Of a stretch of DNA of 34,606 nt, positions 7,973-15,701 are shown piece by piece. Location: NCBI GenBank assembly GCA_029262175.1, contig JAJCZV010000045.1:1-34606 (forward strand). Direction: 5' to 3'. Made by a program: the position numbers and the translations under genes. Under the pieces are notes generated by a model that worked only from the letters and a program-made list of their open reading frames with translations, searched no databases and had not been told where the DNA came from. Within the stretch, counting starts at the first letter, position 1. Each line of letters begins with the position of its first letter. The stretch comes from Gemmatimonadota bacterium. GTDB lineage: Bacteria; Gemmatimonadota; Gemmatimonadetes; Palauibacterales; Palauibacteraceae.

Positions 7973-9241
7973 GTGTCGTCCGAAGCGGTAGTGCCCGGCC
8001 TGAGCCGGGATGATCTGATCTACGACTGGAATCTGCTCTCCGGGTCGTTCGACTATCGCGGTTTGCGAATAGAATTGAACGACGAGACCCTTCGCGACGG
8101 GCTGCAAAACCCCAGCGTTCTCGATCCGCCGATCGACAAGAAGATCGAGCTTCTTCACCTGATGGTGGAACTAGGGATCCACTCGGCAGACATTGGGCTG
8201 CCGGGCGCGGGGCCGAGGGCGTATGACGCCGTGCTGGCGCTCGCGAAGGAGATTGCCGACCATGGCCTCCCCATCGCCGCCGGCGCGGCTGGACGCACCA
8301 TACGAGCCGACATCGAGCCGATCGCACGGATCCAGCAGGCGACGGGCGTGCCGCTCGAAGTGGGGGCTTTCATCGGCAGCTCGCCGATCCGTCAGTATGC
8401 CGAGGGCTGGGACGTGGAGCGGATTCTAACCTCCACACGCGACGCGATCTTGTTTGCCGTAGACGAGGGTCTCGAGGTGATGTACGTCACGGAAGACACG
8501 ACCCGTTCGCGCCCGGAAGCCCTCACGAAGCTCTACACGGCGGCGATCGAGGCCGGTGCCCGTCGGATCTGTCTTGCGGACACGGTCGGTCACGCCACGC
8601 CGCATGGGGTGCGGCAGTTGGTTCGTTTTGCCAAGAAGCTGGTGGCCGATACCGGCGAGCCGGTAAAGATCGACTGGCACGGGCATCGAGATCGCGGCTT
8701 CGGTCTGGCCAACGCGCTCGCGGCCATCGAGGAAGGCGTCGATCGAATCCACGGGACCGCGCTCGGCATCGGAGAGAGAATCGGCAACGTCGAGATGGAC
8801 TTGCTGCTCGTGAACCTTTGCCTCTTCGGTATGCACGACCATCCGATCGACCGGCTGACCGACTACTGTATGCTGACGGCGGAGATGTGTGGGGTCGAGT
8901 TGCCCCACAATTATCCGGTGTTCGGCGACGATGCCTTCCGCACCGGGACCGGCGTGCACGCTGCGGCGATTATCAAAGCGATGCAGAAGGGTGACCAATG
9001 GCTGCAGGACTGCGTCTATAGCGGTGTTCCGGCTTCGATGGTGGGGCGGACGCAGACCATCGAGATCTCGCCGGTATCTGGACTGAGCAACGTCCGCTTC
9101 TGGTTGGGTCAGCACGGACACGACTCGCAGGATGACGATTTATGCGATGCGGTGTTCCGTCTTGCGAAGCGGTGTGATCACACGCTTTCGCAAGAGGAAA
9201 TCGAGATCGAGATCGAACGGTTCGCGGAAGCGCGACCGTAA
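7973..9241 (+). CDS. LeuA-like DRE-TIM metallolyase (isopropylmalate/homocitrate/citramalate synthase-type)
   Basis: A 422-residue TIM-barrel enzyme of the family that condenses acetyl-CoA with 2-oxoacids or performs the reverse cleavage. The DRE element reads L-R-D-G-L-Q-N (residues 40-46). The metal-binding pair is in DWHGHRDRGFGLANA (His236 and His238), and the glycine loop GIGERIGN near 271-278 is LeuA-like. LeuA usually has RDGEQ, whereas RDGLQN is typical of HMG-CoA lyase, so the protein mixes features of two subfamilies. It lacks the roughly 120-residue C-terminal regulatory domain of classical LeuA. The GTG at 7973 abuts the preceding TAG; a second in-frame GTG at 7991 is possible. 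A nearby NAD-isocitrate dehydrogenase gene suggests a role in central or amino-acid 2-oxoacid metabolism. Substrate unknown. Confidence 0.82.
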   Translation: MSSEAVVPGLSRDDLIYDWNLLSGSFDYRGLRIELNDETLRDGLQNPSVLDPPIDKKIELLHLMVELGIHSADIGLPGAGPRAYDAVLALAKEIADHGLPIAAGAAGRTIRADIEPIARIQQATGVPLEVGAFIGSSPIRQYAEGWDVERILTSTRDAILFAVDEGLEVMYVTEDTTRSRPEALTKLYTAAIEAGARRICLADTVGHATPHGVRQLVRFAKKLVADTGEPVKIDWHGHRDRGFGLANALAAIEEGVDRIHGTALGIGERIGNVEMDLLLVNLCLFGMHDHPIDRLTDYCMLTAEMCGVELPHNYPVFGDDAFRTGTGVHAAAIIKAMQKGDQWLQDCVYSGVPASMVGRTQTIEISPVSGLSNVRFWLGQHGHDSQDDDLCDAVFRLAKRCDHTLSQEEIEIEIERFAEARP

Positions 9242-9267
9242 CGGGCTTTGGTGGGGAGGTGTGCGGG

Positions 9268-9951
9268 ATGAACTGGCAAATCGATCGAAGGCGTCTGGCG
9301 CCTGCCGTCGCGCTGGTTTGGTTGTTGATGGGTGCGGGCGGGGCGTGGGCGCAGGACGACGAGCCGGATCGAGTTCCGACGATCCCGAACGGCGTACCCG
9401 CGGTGCTGTTCCCCGTACAAAGCACGAGCCCGACCGCCGGTGGAGCCTGGGTTGGCGGCGCGGCTTCGGATCGGGAGGCGATCGAGCTCTTCAACGCCGA
9501 ACTCGAATTCGCGTTTGGCGAAGAGGAGGGCGCGGCGTCGTGGGCGGTCGGCGAGGCCGTAGCGTACCGGATCTCGCGGAACCCCATGGTCAAAGTGAAT
9601 CCGAATCGGCTCTCCTACCACGGACTGCTGCGAGAGCCGGAACCCCGTGCCCAGATTTATGAGCCGCTCCACACCCAGCTGCGTCAATCCGCCGCACTGT
9701 TCGATGCCCGCATCGTCGTGCTTCCGCTGACGCTCTGGTATCGCCCGCCGACAGAGCAGGAGCGGTTGGACGCGGAGGCCAGTGGTGCCGAGCCCCTGGG
9801 CCGAGCGGTGCTCCTGACCGCGATCATCGATGTGCGTCGAAGCGCCGTGATGTGGCATGGGATCATCGAAGGGGAACCGGGCGAGGCGACCTCGCGCTCG
9901 CTCTTGACCACGTTGGCACAGCGGGTGGCCTCGCAGCTCGCGCCCTCCTAA
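9268..9951 (+). CDS. Secreted protein of unknown function
   Basis: About 227 residues with a clear Sec signal peptide: basic IDRRR, hydrophobic APAVALVWLLMGAGG, and AWA-Q cleavage near residue 26. I chose the ATG at 9268 because GGGGAGG (9253-9259) lies 8 bases upstream; a GTG at 9259 is in frame but would sit on that ribosome-binding site. The mature protein has no motif I recognise. It contains the stretch FDARIVVLPLTLWYRPPTEQERLDA and ends with VIMWHGIIEGEPG-like and TLAQRVASQLAP-like segments. That layout resembles periplasmic proteins of the LpoB/TolB N-domain or GNA1162 type that compute over multiple subunits, but this is only an impression. It lies 26 bases after the LeuA-like gene and 43 before the dehydrogenase. 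Confidence 0.75.
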   Translation: MNWQIDRRRLAPAVALVWLLMGAGGAWAQDDEPDRVPTIPNGVPAVLFPVQSTSPTAGGAWVGGAASDREAIELFNAELEFAFGEEEGAASWAVGEAVAYRISRNPMVKVNPNRLSYHGLLREPEPRAQIYEPLHTQLRQSAALFDARIVVLPLTLWYRPPTEQERLDAEASGAEPLGRAVLLTAIIDVRRSAVMWHGIIEGEPGEATSRSLLTTLAQRVASQLAPS

Positions 9952-9994
9952 CGTTCGGGCTTTCGTACCCATTACCCCAGAACCGAAGCGCGGA

Positions 9995-11023
9995 ATGCAC
10001 GACGTCACACTAATCCCTGGCGATGGAATCGGTCCGGGCATCACCAAAACCACGCTCGACATCTTAGAGGCTGCCGGGGCGCCGGTTCGCTGGCACGAGC
10101 ACGTCGCCGGCGTGACCGCGATGGAGACCGTCGGAGAGCCGCTGCCCCAGGCGACCTTGGCGTCCATCGAGGAGACGCGCGTCGCGCTCAAGGGGCCGCT
10201 GACGACGCCGATCGGGTCGGGTTTCCGATCCGTGAACGTCGCCCTTCGTAAACATTTCGATCTGTTCGCGAACGTGCGGCCCGCCTATACGATGCTCCCC
10301 GGCGGTCGGTATGAGGGCGTGGACCTCGTCATCGTCCGCGAGAACACCGAGGGGCTATACGCGGGAATCGAGCACTACATCGGGATGGAGAACGATCCCC
10401 GGGCGTGCGCGGAGTCCGTCATGCTGATCACGCGGTTTGGCTCGCGGCGCATCGTTCGGTTCGCCTTCGAGTACGCGCTTTCGCATGGCCGCGAGAAAGT
10501 CACGCTGGTGCACAAGGCCAACATCCTCAAATACACTCAGGGGTTGTTTCTCGACGTCGGACGCGAGATCGCCAAGGAGTACGAGGGACGGGTCGTTTTT
10601 GACGACAAGATCGTCGACAACACGGCGATGCAACTCGTACTCGACCCCTATCAGTTCGACGTGATCGTAACCGAGAACATGTTCGGTGATATTTTGTCAG
10701 ATCAGGTCGCCGGCCTGGTCGGCGGACTCGGCTTCGCTCCAGGCGCGAACCTCGGCGAACGAGCCGCGATTTTCGAAGCCGTGCATGGTTCGGCTCCGGA
10801 CATCGCGGGCAAGGGCATCGCCAATCCAACATCGCTCCTCTTGGCCGCATGTCTGATGTTGGATCATCTCGATGAGGCGGAGGTCGCCACGCGCATTCGG
10901 ACCGCGCTACAGCAAACGTTCGAGGCACGAGACGCGCTCACCGCCGACCTCGGAGGCTCGACGAGCACGGTGGAGTTTGGCGCGGCGGTCATCTCGAGAC
11001 TCGATCAGGCGGCGGTCGCATGA
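9995..11023 (+). CDS. Isocitrate dehydrogenase, NAD-type (IDH3-like)
   Basis: A 342-residue beta-decarboxylating dehydrogenase. The N-terminus LIPGDGIGPGI, the substrate loop FRSVNVALRKHFDLFANVRP (about 75-94, with the isocitrate-type S-x-N-x-x-L-R), and the metal aspartates in TENMFGDILSDQ (about 226-237) are present. The C-terminal HGSAPDIAGKGIANPTSLLLAA is the short NAD-dependent IDH pattern. Isopropylmalate and homoisocitrate dehydrogenases differ in the substrate loop, so isocitrate is the most likely substrate, giving 2-oxoglutarate in the TCA cycle. All catalytic elements appear intact. Its stop overlaps the start of the zinc-ribbon protein (ATGA). Homoisocitrate dehydrogenase remains an alternative because of the LeuA-like gene upstream. 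Confidence 0.88.
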   Translation: MHDVTLIPGDGIGPGITKTTLDILEAAGAPVRWHEHVAGVTAMETVGEPLPQATLASIEETRVALKGPLTTPIGSGFRSVNVALRKHFDLFANVRPAYTMLPGGRYEGVDLVIVRENTEGLYAGIEHYIGMENDPRACAESVMLITRFGSRRIVRFAFEYALSHGREKVTLVHKANILKYTQGLFLDVGREIAKEYEGRVVFDDKIVDNTAMQLVLDPYQFDVIVTENMFGDILSDQVAGLVGGLGFAPGANLGERAAIFEAVHGSAPDIAGKGIANPTSLLLAACLMLDHLDEAEVATRIRTALQQTFEARDALTADLGGSTSTVEFGAAVISRLDQAAVA

Positions 11024-11343
11024 GTGAACCGCAACGTCAGGATCTCCACTTCCAGGGCACGGACTGTCACGGTTGTGGTGAAGTCTTTCCCAAGTCCGAA
11101 CTCGACGATCATCACTGGTGTCCCGGGTGCGGGCCGCGTCTCCGTCGGCGCATGACGCTATGGAGGCATGGCATAGCTCTGGCCATCACGCTCCCGTTCG
11201 GAATCTGGATTCTCCAGCTCGAGCGGCTAGAGTTCCTGCCGCAAGCGGCGTGGCTACTTCCGCTCGGTGCGGCCTATTATCTGGGATACCGTATTGGGCG
11301 CGAGGTGGTGAAGGGATATTCGCGGTGGCGTCGCACTCAATAA
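11020..11343 (+). CDS. Zinc-ribbon membrane protein
   Basis: A 107-residue protein with an N-terminal zinc-ribbon: CHGC (Cys16, Cys19) and CPGC (Cys34, Cys37), about 15 residues apart. Two hydrophobic segments follow (about 50-64, ALAITLPFGIWIL, and 73-88, QAAWLLPLGAAYYLGY), with a basic cytoplasmic-looking tail. Such zinc-ribbon plus two-helix proteins are common and uncharacterised. The ATG overlaps the upstream IDH stop by four bases (ATGA), so it is translationally coupled to it. Function unknown. Confidence 0.78.
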   Translation: MSEPQRQDLHFQGTDCHGCGEVFPKSELDDHHWCPGCGPRLRRRMTLWRHGIALAITLPFGIWILQLERLEFLPQAAWLLPLGAAYYLGYRIGREVVKGYSRWRRTQ

Positions 11344-11507
11344 CGAGATCGCTCGGCCTCTCGGCGTCTTCCGTCGGTGGTATGGTCGGGTTCGTGCTCA
11401 TCGCCAATGCGCACCGGTATGGAGCCTTTGGCATTGGCGGCGGCATCGGGCTTTGCCTGGTCGCGGCGGTTCTCGGCACGGTCTGTTTTCGAAACAAACG
11501 CAACTGA
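11325..11507 (+). CDS. Small hydrophobic membrane protein (60 residues)
   Basis: A 60-residue frame starting at GTG 11325, 8 bases after AAGGGA (11311-11316), which is good ribosome-binding spacing. It overlaps the zinc-ribbon gene by 19 bases and ends 13 bases before the acyl-CoA dehydrogenase. The product has one or two hydrophobic segments (SVGGMVGFVLIANAH, then GIGGGIGLCLVAAVLGTVCF) and a basic FRNKRN tail, typical of a small inner-membrane protein. Without this gene the interval 11344-11520 would be empty in an otherwise fully packed cluster. The function is not recognisable, and chance coding of hydrophobic residues is possible. Confidence 0.5.
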   Translation: MASHSITRSLGLSASSVGGMVGFVLIANAHRYGAFGIGGGIGLCLVAAVLGTVCFRNKRN

Positions 11508-11520
11508 GAGATAGAAGAAT

Positions 11521-12705
11521 ATGAGCTTCGATGGCGTCGATTTTTATAACTTGGATGCGCTTCTCGATGAGGAGGAGCTTGCGATCCGAGGATTGGTGCG
11601 CGATTGGGTCGACAGCGAGATCATGCCCATCATCAACCACCACTATATTTCCCGCACCTTCCCGCGCGAGCTGATTCCACAGATGGGCGAGCTGGGCTTT
11701 CTCGGCGCAAATCTTCCTGAGGAATACGGCTGCGCCGGACTGAACAACGTCGCCTACGGAATCATCATGCAGGAGCTCGAGCGGGGCGATTCTGGGCTGC
11801 GTTCGTTCGTCTCGGTGCAGGGCGCGCTCGTCATGTACCCGATCTTCGCTTTCGGATCAGAAGAGCAGAAACGCGAGTGGCTCCCGAGGTTGGCGAGCGG
11901 CGATGCGATCGGTTGCTTCGGTCTCACCGAGCCCGATTTCGGATCGAACCCGGGTGGCATGATCACGCGGGCCGTCAAGGACGGCGACGAGTGGGTTCTG
12001 AACGGCGCCAAGATGTGGATCACCAACGGCTCGATGGCGGACGTGGCGATCATTTGGGCCAAGACCGGCGAGCTCGAGGACCAGAGTTCGATCCGCGGCT
12101 TCCTGGTCGAGACCGATCGCGAAGGGTTCTCCGCCAAGGATCAAAAGGGAAAGCTGTCCCTGCTCGCGTCCGACACATCGGAACTCGTGCTCCAGGATGT
12201 CCGTGTGCCGGCGTCGAACCTGCTGCCGGAGACCGGCGGTCTGAAGAGCCCCCTCAAGTGTCTCACGCAGGCTCGATACGGGATCTCGTGGGGCGCCATC
12301 GGCGCGGCCATGGCGTGTTACTGCGAGGCCGTCGAATACGCCAAGAATCGGATCCAGTTCGAAGGCACTCCCATCGGGGCGACTCAGATCCAGCAGGTCC
12401 GGATCGCCGACATGCTGACCGAGATCACCAAGGCGCAGATGTTGGCCCTCAGATTGGGGCGAATGAAGGACGAAGGGACCATGACGCCTCAGCACGTCTC
12501 CATGGCAAAGCGCAACAATGTGGACATGGCGTGTGAGTGCGCTCGCGAGGCGCGCCGGCTTTTGGGGGCAAACGGGATTTTGGTCGAGTACGCCTCGATG
12601 AGGCACATGGCAAACCTAGAGTCGGTATACACTTACGAGGGCACACACGATATCCACGCCTTGATTCTGGGACAGGCGGCGACGGGTCTTTCCGCCTACA
12701 ACTGA
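11521..12705 (+). CDS. Acyl-CoA dehydrogenase, glutaryl-CoA dehydrogenase-like
   Basis: A 394-residue FAD-dependent acyl-CoA dehydrogenase of the usual length. It has the FAD/substrate segment CFGLTEPDFGSNPGG (about 134-148), the MWITNGSMADVAIIWAK beta-domain (about 165-180), the ARYGISWGAIGAA helix (about 254-266), and the catalytic base Glu373 in YTYEGTHDIHALILG. The Y-E-G-T-H-D-I-H-A-L-I-L-G ending and the ARYGI-WGA segment are those of glutaryl-CoA dehydrogenases, which oxidatively decarboxylate glutaryl-CoA to crotonyl-CoA in lysine/tryptophan degradation. Other short or branched acyl-CoA substrates cannot be excluded. A GAGAGAT stretch precedes the ATG by about 9 bases. It is the last gene of the rightward cluster. 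Confidence 0.87.
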   Translation: MSFDGVDFYNLDALLDEEELAIRGLVRDWVDSEIMPIINHHYISRTFPRELIPQMGELGFLGANLPEEYGCAGLNNVAYGIIMQELERGDSGLRSFVSVQGALVMYPIFAFGSEEQKREWLPRLASGDAIGCFGLTEPDFGSNPGGMITRAVKDGDEWVLNGAKMWITNGSMADVAIIWAKTGELEDQSSIRGFLVETDREGFSAKDQKGKLSLLASDTSELVLQDVRVPASNLLPETGGLKSPLKCLTQARYGISWGAIGAAMACYCEAVEYAKNRIQFEGTPIGATQIQQVRIADMLTEITKAQMLALRLGRMKDEGTMTPQHVSMAKRNNVDMACECAREARRLLGANGILVEYASMRHMANLESVYTYEGTHDIHALILGQAATGLSAYN

Positions 12706-12715
12706 CGTCTCGGCA

Positions 12716-12729
12716 CCCCTCTAGAGGGG
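12716..12729. terminator. Perfect palindrome after acyl-CoA dehydrogenase gene
   Basis: CCCCTCTAGAGGGG is a perfect 14-base palindrome 11 bases after the acyl-CoA dehydrogenase stop. As RNA it would form a 5-bp G/C-rich stem with a CTAG loop. There is no T-tract, so it is at best a weak or Rho-assisted terminator; a protein-binding site is also possible. Confidence 0.35.
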
Positions 12730-12771
12730 GCCTCCCACAGGCTCGATGTCTGGAACGCTTCCTGCTCCCTA

Positions 12772-12948
12772 GTGGGCGTCAGGAAGCTCCGGAACCCCAA
12801 TCACGGCCTGCAGATGGGTGGCATCTCAGCTTCGCAGCGCGTCCGCGAATTCGCGGACCGGCTGCGCTCGGCCTACGCCAGAGTCGGTGATCGTTTCGCC
12901 CATCTCTCGCCCCAGTCGGCCCTGAGAGTTTCCGGGGACATGCGCTGA
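12772..12948 (+). CDS. Possible small ORF before the GGDEF/EAL gene
   Basis: A 58-residue frame from GTG 12772 (or 44 residues from ATG 12814) ending one base before the GGDEF/EAL start. The sequence from GISASQRVREFADRL onward looks like an amphipathic, charged helix, more protein-like than most chance frames here. No ribosome-binding site precedes either start, and no family is recognised. It fills most of the 244-bp gap between two genes. I consider it possible but unproven. Confidence 0.25.
   Translation: MGVRKLRNPNHGLQMGGISASQRVREFADRLRSAYARVGDRFAHLSPQSALRVSGDMR
12833..12866. repeat. Long interrupted palindrome
   Basis: The core GTCCGCGAATTCGCGGAC (12841-12858) is a perfect 18-base palindrome. 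Flanking CGCAGC (12833-12838) and GCTGCG (12861-12866) extend the symmetry after a two-base mismatch on each side. It lies 84 bases upstream of the GGDEF/EAL gene, so it may be an operator for a dimeric regulator. It also falls in the small possible ORF, where it would encode RVREFAD. Confidence 0.5.
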
Positions 12949-12949
12949 T

Positions 12950-14824
12950 ATGTGGGTCCAACTCCTTCAGCACCCGGCCTCCTTCCCGGTGGCCTGCGGT
13001 CTGCTTGGCGCCATGCTCTTCGTTTGGCGCAACTACCTTCTGGTCGGAGAGGGACGACGAGCGCTCGAACTCAAACGCCAAGAGCACGAGTCGCTCTTCA
13101 AGCGTCATGTAGACGCCATCGTGGCGCTCGACAGCCACGGTATCGTCGAGCGGGCGAACCCCGCCGTCACGGAACTGACCGGACGTCCAGCGGCAGATCT
13201 CGTCGGCGCCCCGTTCATGGACTTGATCGCGGTGCCCGTCCATGTAAGAACCGCACAAGCCCTGCAAACAGCGCTTGGCGGGAAACAAAACACGATCGAG
13301 ACCCAAGTACCTCAACCGATGGGGGCCCTCGCCGACATCGAGTTGACGAGCGTTCCGATTGTCGTGAACCGAAACGTGGTGGGCACGTTCGAGATCCTTC
13401 GTGACGCGACGGCGCGCAAAACGATGGAACGCGAACTCGAGAACCGGGCACTGCACGACTACCTGACGCGTCTACCAAACCGCGCGCTGTTCGCCGACCG
13501 CTTGAAGCACGCCTTGCGTCGCGGCCGGCGCGACGGCGAATACGTCGCGCTGCTCTACGTCGATCTCGACCGCTTCAAGCCGATCAACGATCGCGCGGGA
13601 CACGCGGCAGGCGACGAGCTCTTGCGCGAGATTTCGGCGCGACTCCGCACAGTGGTGCGCGACGCCGATACGGTGGCCCGGCTCGGTGGCGACGAGTTCG
13701 CCGTTCTCTTGGAGACCGTCGACTCCGAAACACAAGCGATCACCGCGGCAGAACGCATCGTAGCGCTGGTCCGGGCCCCGGTCGTGGTGGACGGCGAGGA
13801 ACACCAGGTCGGCGCCAGCGTGGGGATCGCGGTGAGTTCGCCGGAGACGGAACAGCCGGAACAACTCGTCCACCAAGCCGACGTCGCGATGTACGACGCC
13901 AAACGTCGCGGTGGATTTCAGTATCGGCTATACAGTCCCGAACTCGAGCAGGTCAGCTCCGACTGGTCGCTGAAGCTCGAAGCTCAGCTGCGCCGCGCGA
14001 TCGAGAAGAACGAGCTGGACCTGCAATACCAGCCGATCGTCAACTCTAGCACGCACGAGATCGTCGGCGTCGAAGCCTTGGTTCGTTGGACACACCCCGA
14101 ACACGGACCTCTGCTACCGGCGAGCTTTATTCCGATTGCGGAAGAGTCCTCGCTGATCGCCGAACTCGATCGCTGGGTCCTCGATCATGGCTGTCGGGAA
14201 ATTCAGAGACTCGTCGACTTCGGGATCGCCGACGAAGGATTCTTCTTGTCGGTGAACCTCTCGGCTCGACATTTCGATGAACCCGATTTTGTTGCCGAGA
14301 TTTCGGATATTCTGCTCCGCACCAAGTTCGATCCCGATCGACTGCAGCTCGAGATCACGGAGAGCTCGGCCGGCGGCGACATCGAGAAAGTCCGGATGCT
14401 CAAGGCGCTCGGCGTCAAGGTCGCGATCGACGACTTCGGGACCGGCTTTTCGTCGCTCTCCTACCTGAGAGATCTCGACGTAGATGTGTTGAAGGTCGAC
14501 AAGTCGTTCGTCTTTTCGTTGGGTGCCGATCCGGCGTCGGTGGCCATCGTGCGTACGATCTTGACCTTGGCGGAGATGCTCGAGCTCGAGGTGATCGTAG
14601 AGGGCATCGAAGACGAGACGCAGCTTCGCCATCTGGAGGACTTGGGCGGGAGCTTCGTACAGGGCTATTTGTTTGGGCGCCCGGTACCCGCTAGTTCGCT
14701 GCCACCCATTCTCTCGGCTCGCACCGTGATCCCAGGCAAGGCCATCGTGGCTCCTCAGCCCGCACCACCGGAAGCCACGGATCTTCCGGGCCGCCCCGAC
14801 TCGCCACGGAAGTGGGTCTCCTGA
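12950..14824 (+). CDS. PAS-GGDEF-EAL cyclic di-GMP signalling protein
   Basis: A 624-residue protein with an N-terminal hydrophobic segment (about 8-30), a short coiled region, a PAS sensor domain (about 45-160), a GGDEF domain (about 165-330) and an EAL domain (about 345-590). The GGDEF motif is intact at 246-250, and the inhibitory RxxD site is present as RDAD at 237-240. The EAL motif is intact at 375-377, with DDFGTGFSS, the VEGIE loop and QGYLFGRP also conserved. It can therefore be predicted to make and/or degrade c-di-GMP under control of the PAS domain; which activity dominates cannot be read. It has a weak ribosome-binding site and sits alone between the acyl-CoA dehydrogenase and a converging thioredoxin-like gene. 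Confidence 0.92.
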   Translation: MWVQLLQHPASFPVACGLLGAMLFVWRNYLLVGEGRRALELKRQEHESLFKRHVDAIVALDSHGIVERANPAVTELTGRPAADLVGAPFMDLIAVPVHVRTAQALQTALGGKQNTIETQVPQPMGALADIELTSVPIVVNRNVVGTFEILRDATARKTMERELENRALHDYLTRLPNRALFADRLKHALRRGRRDGEYVALLYVDLDRFKPINDRAGHAAGDELLREISARLRTVVRDADTVARLGGDEFAVLLETVDSETQAITAAERIVALVRAPVVVDGEEHQVGASVGIAVSSPETEQPEQLVHQADVAMYDAKRRGGFQYRLYSPELEQVSSDWSLKLEAQLRRAIEKNELDLQYQPIVNSSTHEIVGVEALVRWTHPEHGPLLPASFIPIAEESSLIAELDRWVLDHGCREIQRLVDFGIADEGFFLSVNLSARHFDEPDFVAEISDILLRTKFDPDRLQLEITESSAGGDIEKVRMLKALGVKVAIDDFGTGFSSLSYLRDLDVDVLKVDKSFVFSLGADPASVAIVRTILTLAEMLELEVIVEGIEDETQLRHLEDLGGSFVQGYLFGRPVPASSLPPILSARTVIPGKAIVAPQPAPPEATDLPGRPDSPRKWVS

Positions 14825-14864
14825 CGCGACGAGCCTCCTAGTGAGCCCAGGCGACGCACCAGCG

Positions 14865-14892
14865 GATCCATAGCGCGCCCTGCGCGTGGATC
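14865..14892. terminator. Hairpin between converging genes
   Basis: GATCCA (14865-14870) pairs with TGGATC (14887-14892), and inside it CGCG (14874-14877) pairs with CGCG (14883-14886) around a CCCTG loop, leaving a three-base TAG bulge. It lies between the stops of the GGDEF/EAL gene and the opposing thioredoxin-like gene, where a bidirectional terminator is expected. No T-run follows on either strand. Confidence 0.45.
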
Positions 14893-14903
14893 ACGCGTCG
14901 TCA

Positions 14904-15542
14904 TCAACCCGTTGGACAGATCGCCTCTCCGGCGGTCGCATGTTCGATGAGGGCGATGATTTCGTCCACCGTCGACCGACCCCCGTCTTTTTCATACCAC
15001 GCCATCTTTTTTGTCACGAAGTCGCGGTTGCCGAGCCCCGATCCGGCTCCGAGCGCCCATGTTTGAAGTTCGGCCGGACGCTCAACCCAACAGCCGACGT
15101 TTTCGAAGGCTTCGTTGAGCACGATCACCGTCGGCGTCGCGCCGCGACCGTCCGGGGTCGGGTGCTGGGCCATCAGCCCGCTCCCTACCTCCGAGTCGAT
15201 GATCCTCAGTTCGAGATTCTCGACACGCTCGGCAAGGAGAGCGAGGAAGGGAATGGTGCTTACCGAATCGCTACACCAGTCCTCGGCGATGGCTAGGACG
15301 CGCCACGTCCCCGGGACCGCAGCCAAACGGGCGATCGCGGCGGGGTCCACGTCGCCCTGCGCGTAATGTCGCTCCCAACTCGCTTTTCTTTCTTCCGCGG
15401 CGGCGAGGAACTCCGTGAAGGGGATCCCCGACCGATACAGCGCCTCTAGGTCGTCTGAGCCCCCGCCCGGGACCGAAGACACCGCTGCGGGACACGCCGA
15501 AAACCCGGCAAACATTAAGATCGAGAACGCCGTCGCCAACAT
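14904..15542 (-). CDS. Exported thioredoxin-like protein with CxxS active site
   Basis: A 212-residue protein with a short hydrophobic N-terminus (MLATAFSILMFAGFSAC) that suggests export. It lacks the usual basic N-region, and no alternative start exists because a TAA lies in frame nine codons upstream. The thioredoxin-like core carries AEDWCSDS (Cys90, Ser93), so the second redox Cys is Ser. It resembles the Thioredoxin_9-type family in which W-C-x-D-[SA] is normal, so loss of the second Cys is probably a family trait, not damage. A cis-Pro TPT segment follows near residue 137. A single-Cys thioredoxin fold suggests thiol exchange or mixed-disulfide chemistry. It is divergent from the large BNR/PIG-L operon, with a 159-bp shared promoter region. 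Confidence 0.8.
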   Translation of the reverse strand: MLATAFSILMFAGFSACPAAVSSVPGGGSDDLEALYRSGIPFTEFLAAAEERKASWERHYAQGDVDPAAIARLAAVPGTWRVLAIAEDWCSDSVSTIPFLALLAERVENLELRIIDSEVGSGLMAQHPTPDGRGATPTVIVLNEAFENVGCWVERPAELQTWALGAGSGLGNRDFVTKKMAWYEKDGGRSTVDEIIALIEHATAGEAICPTG

Positions 15543-15701
15543 TGAAAAACCCCCGAAAGATGAGCCTTATGCTTTCTACAAAGCTAAACGCGAGGCTGCC
15601 GTCACGCTCGGGTCCGAGCCGGGCCCCTCTGGCCGAGCCGAAAGCCGCACCACACTTTTTGAGGGTTCTGGCCACGACCCGCACTCCGAGGGAGCCCACA
15701 A
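15543..15701. promoter_or_regulatory. Divergent promoter region of thioredoxin-like gene and BNR/PIG-L operon
   Basis: A 159-bp gap between divergent starts. It has an AT-richer patch (about 15560-15590) compared with its surroundings, as expected of a promoter. TTGAAA at 15542-15547 with CTTATG 18 bases later is a weak plus-strand promoter candidate. No clear operator is seen. Confidence 0.35.

Noticed and set aside
6785..8158. A long minus-strand open frame (599 residues in total) extending the DUF1499 gene upstream
   Set aside because: The upstream part mirrors the nucleotidyltransferase on the plus strand and shows no recognisable domain. High GC gives long open antisense frames. The DUF1499 start at 6784 is sufficient.
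12706..12949. A possible cyclic di-GMP riboswitch upstream of the GGDEF/EAL gene
   Set aside because: I could not find the conserved GEMM core sequences. Only unrelated palindromes are present.
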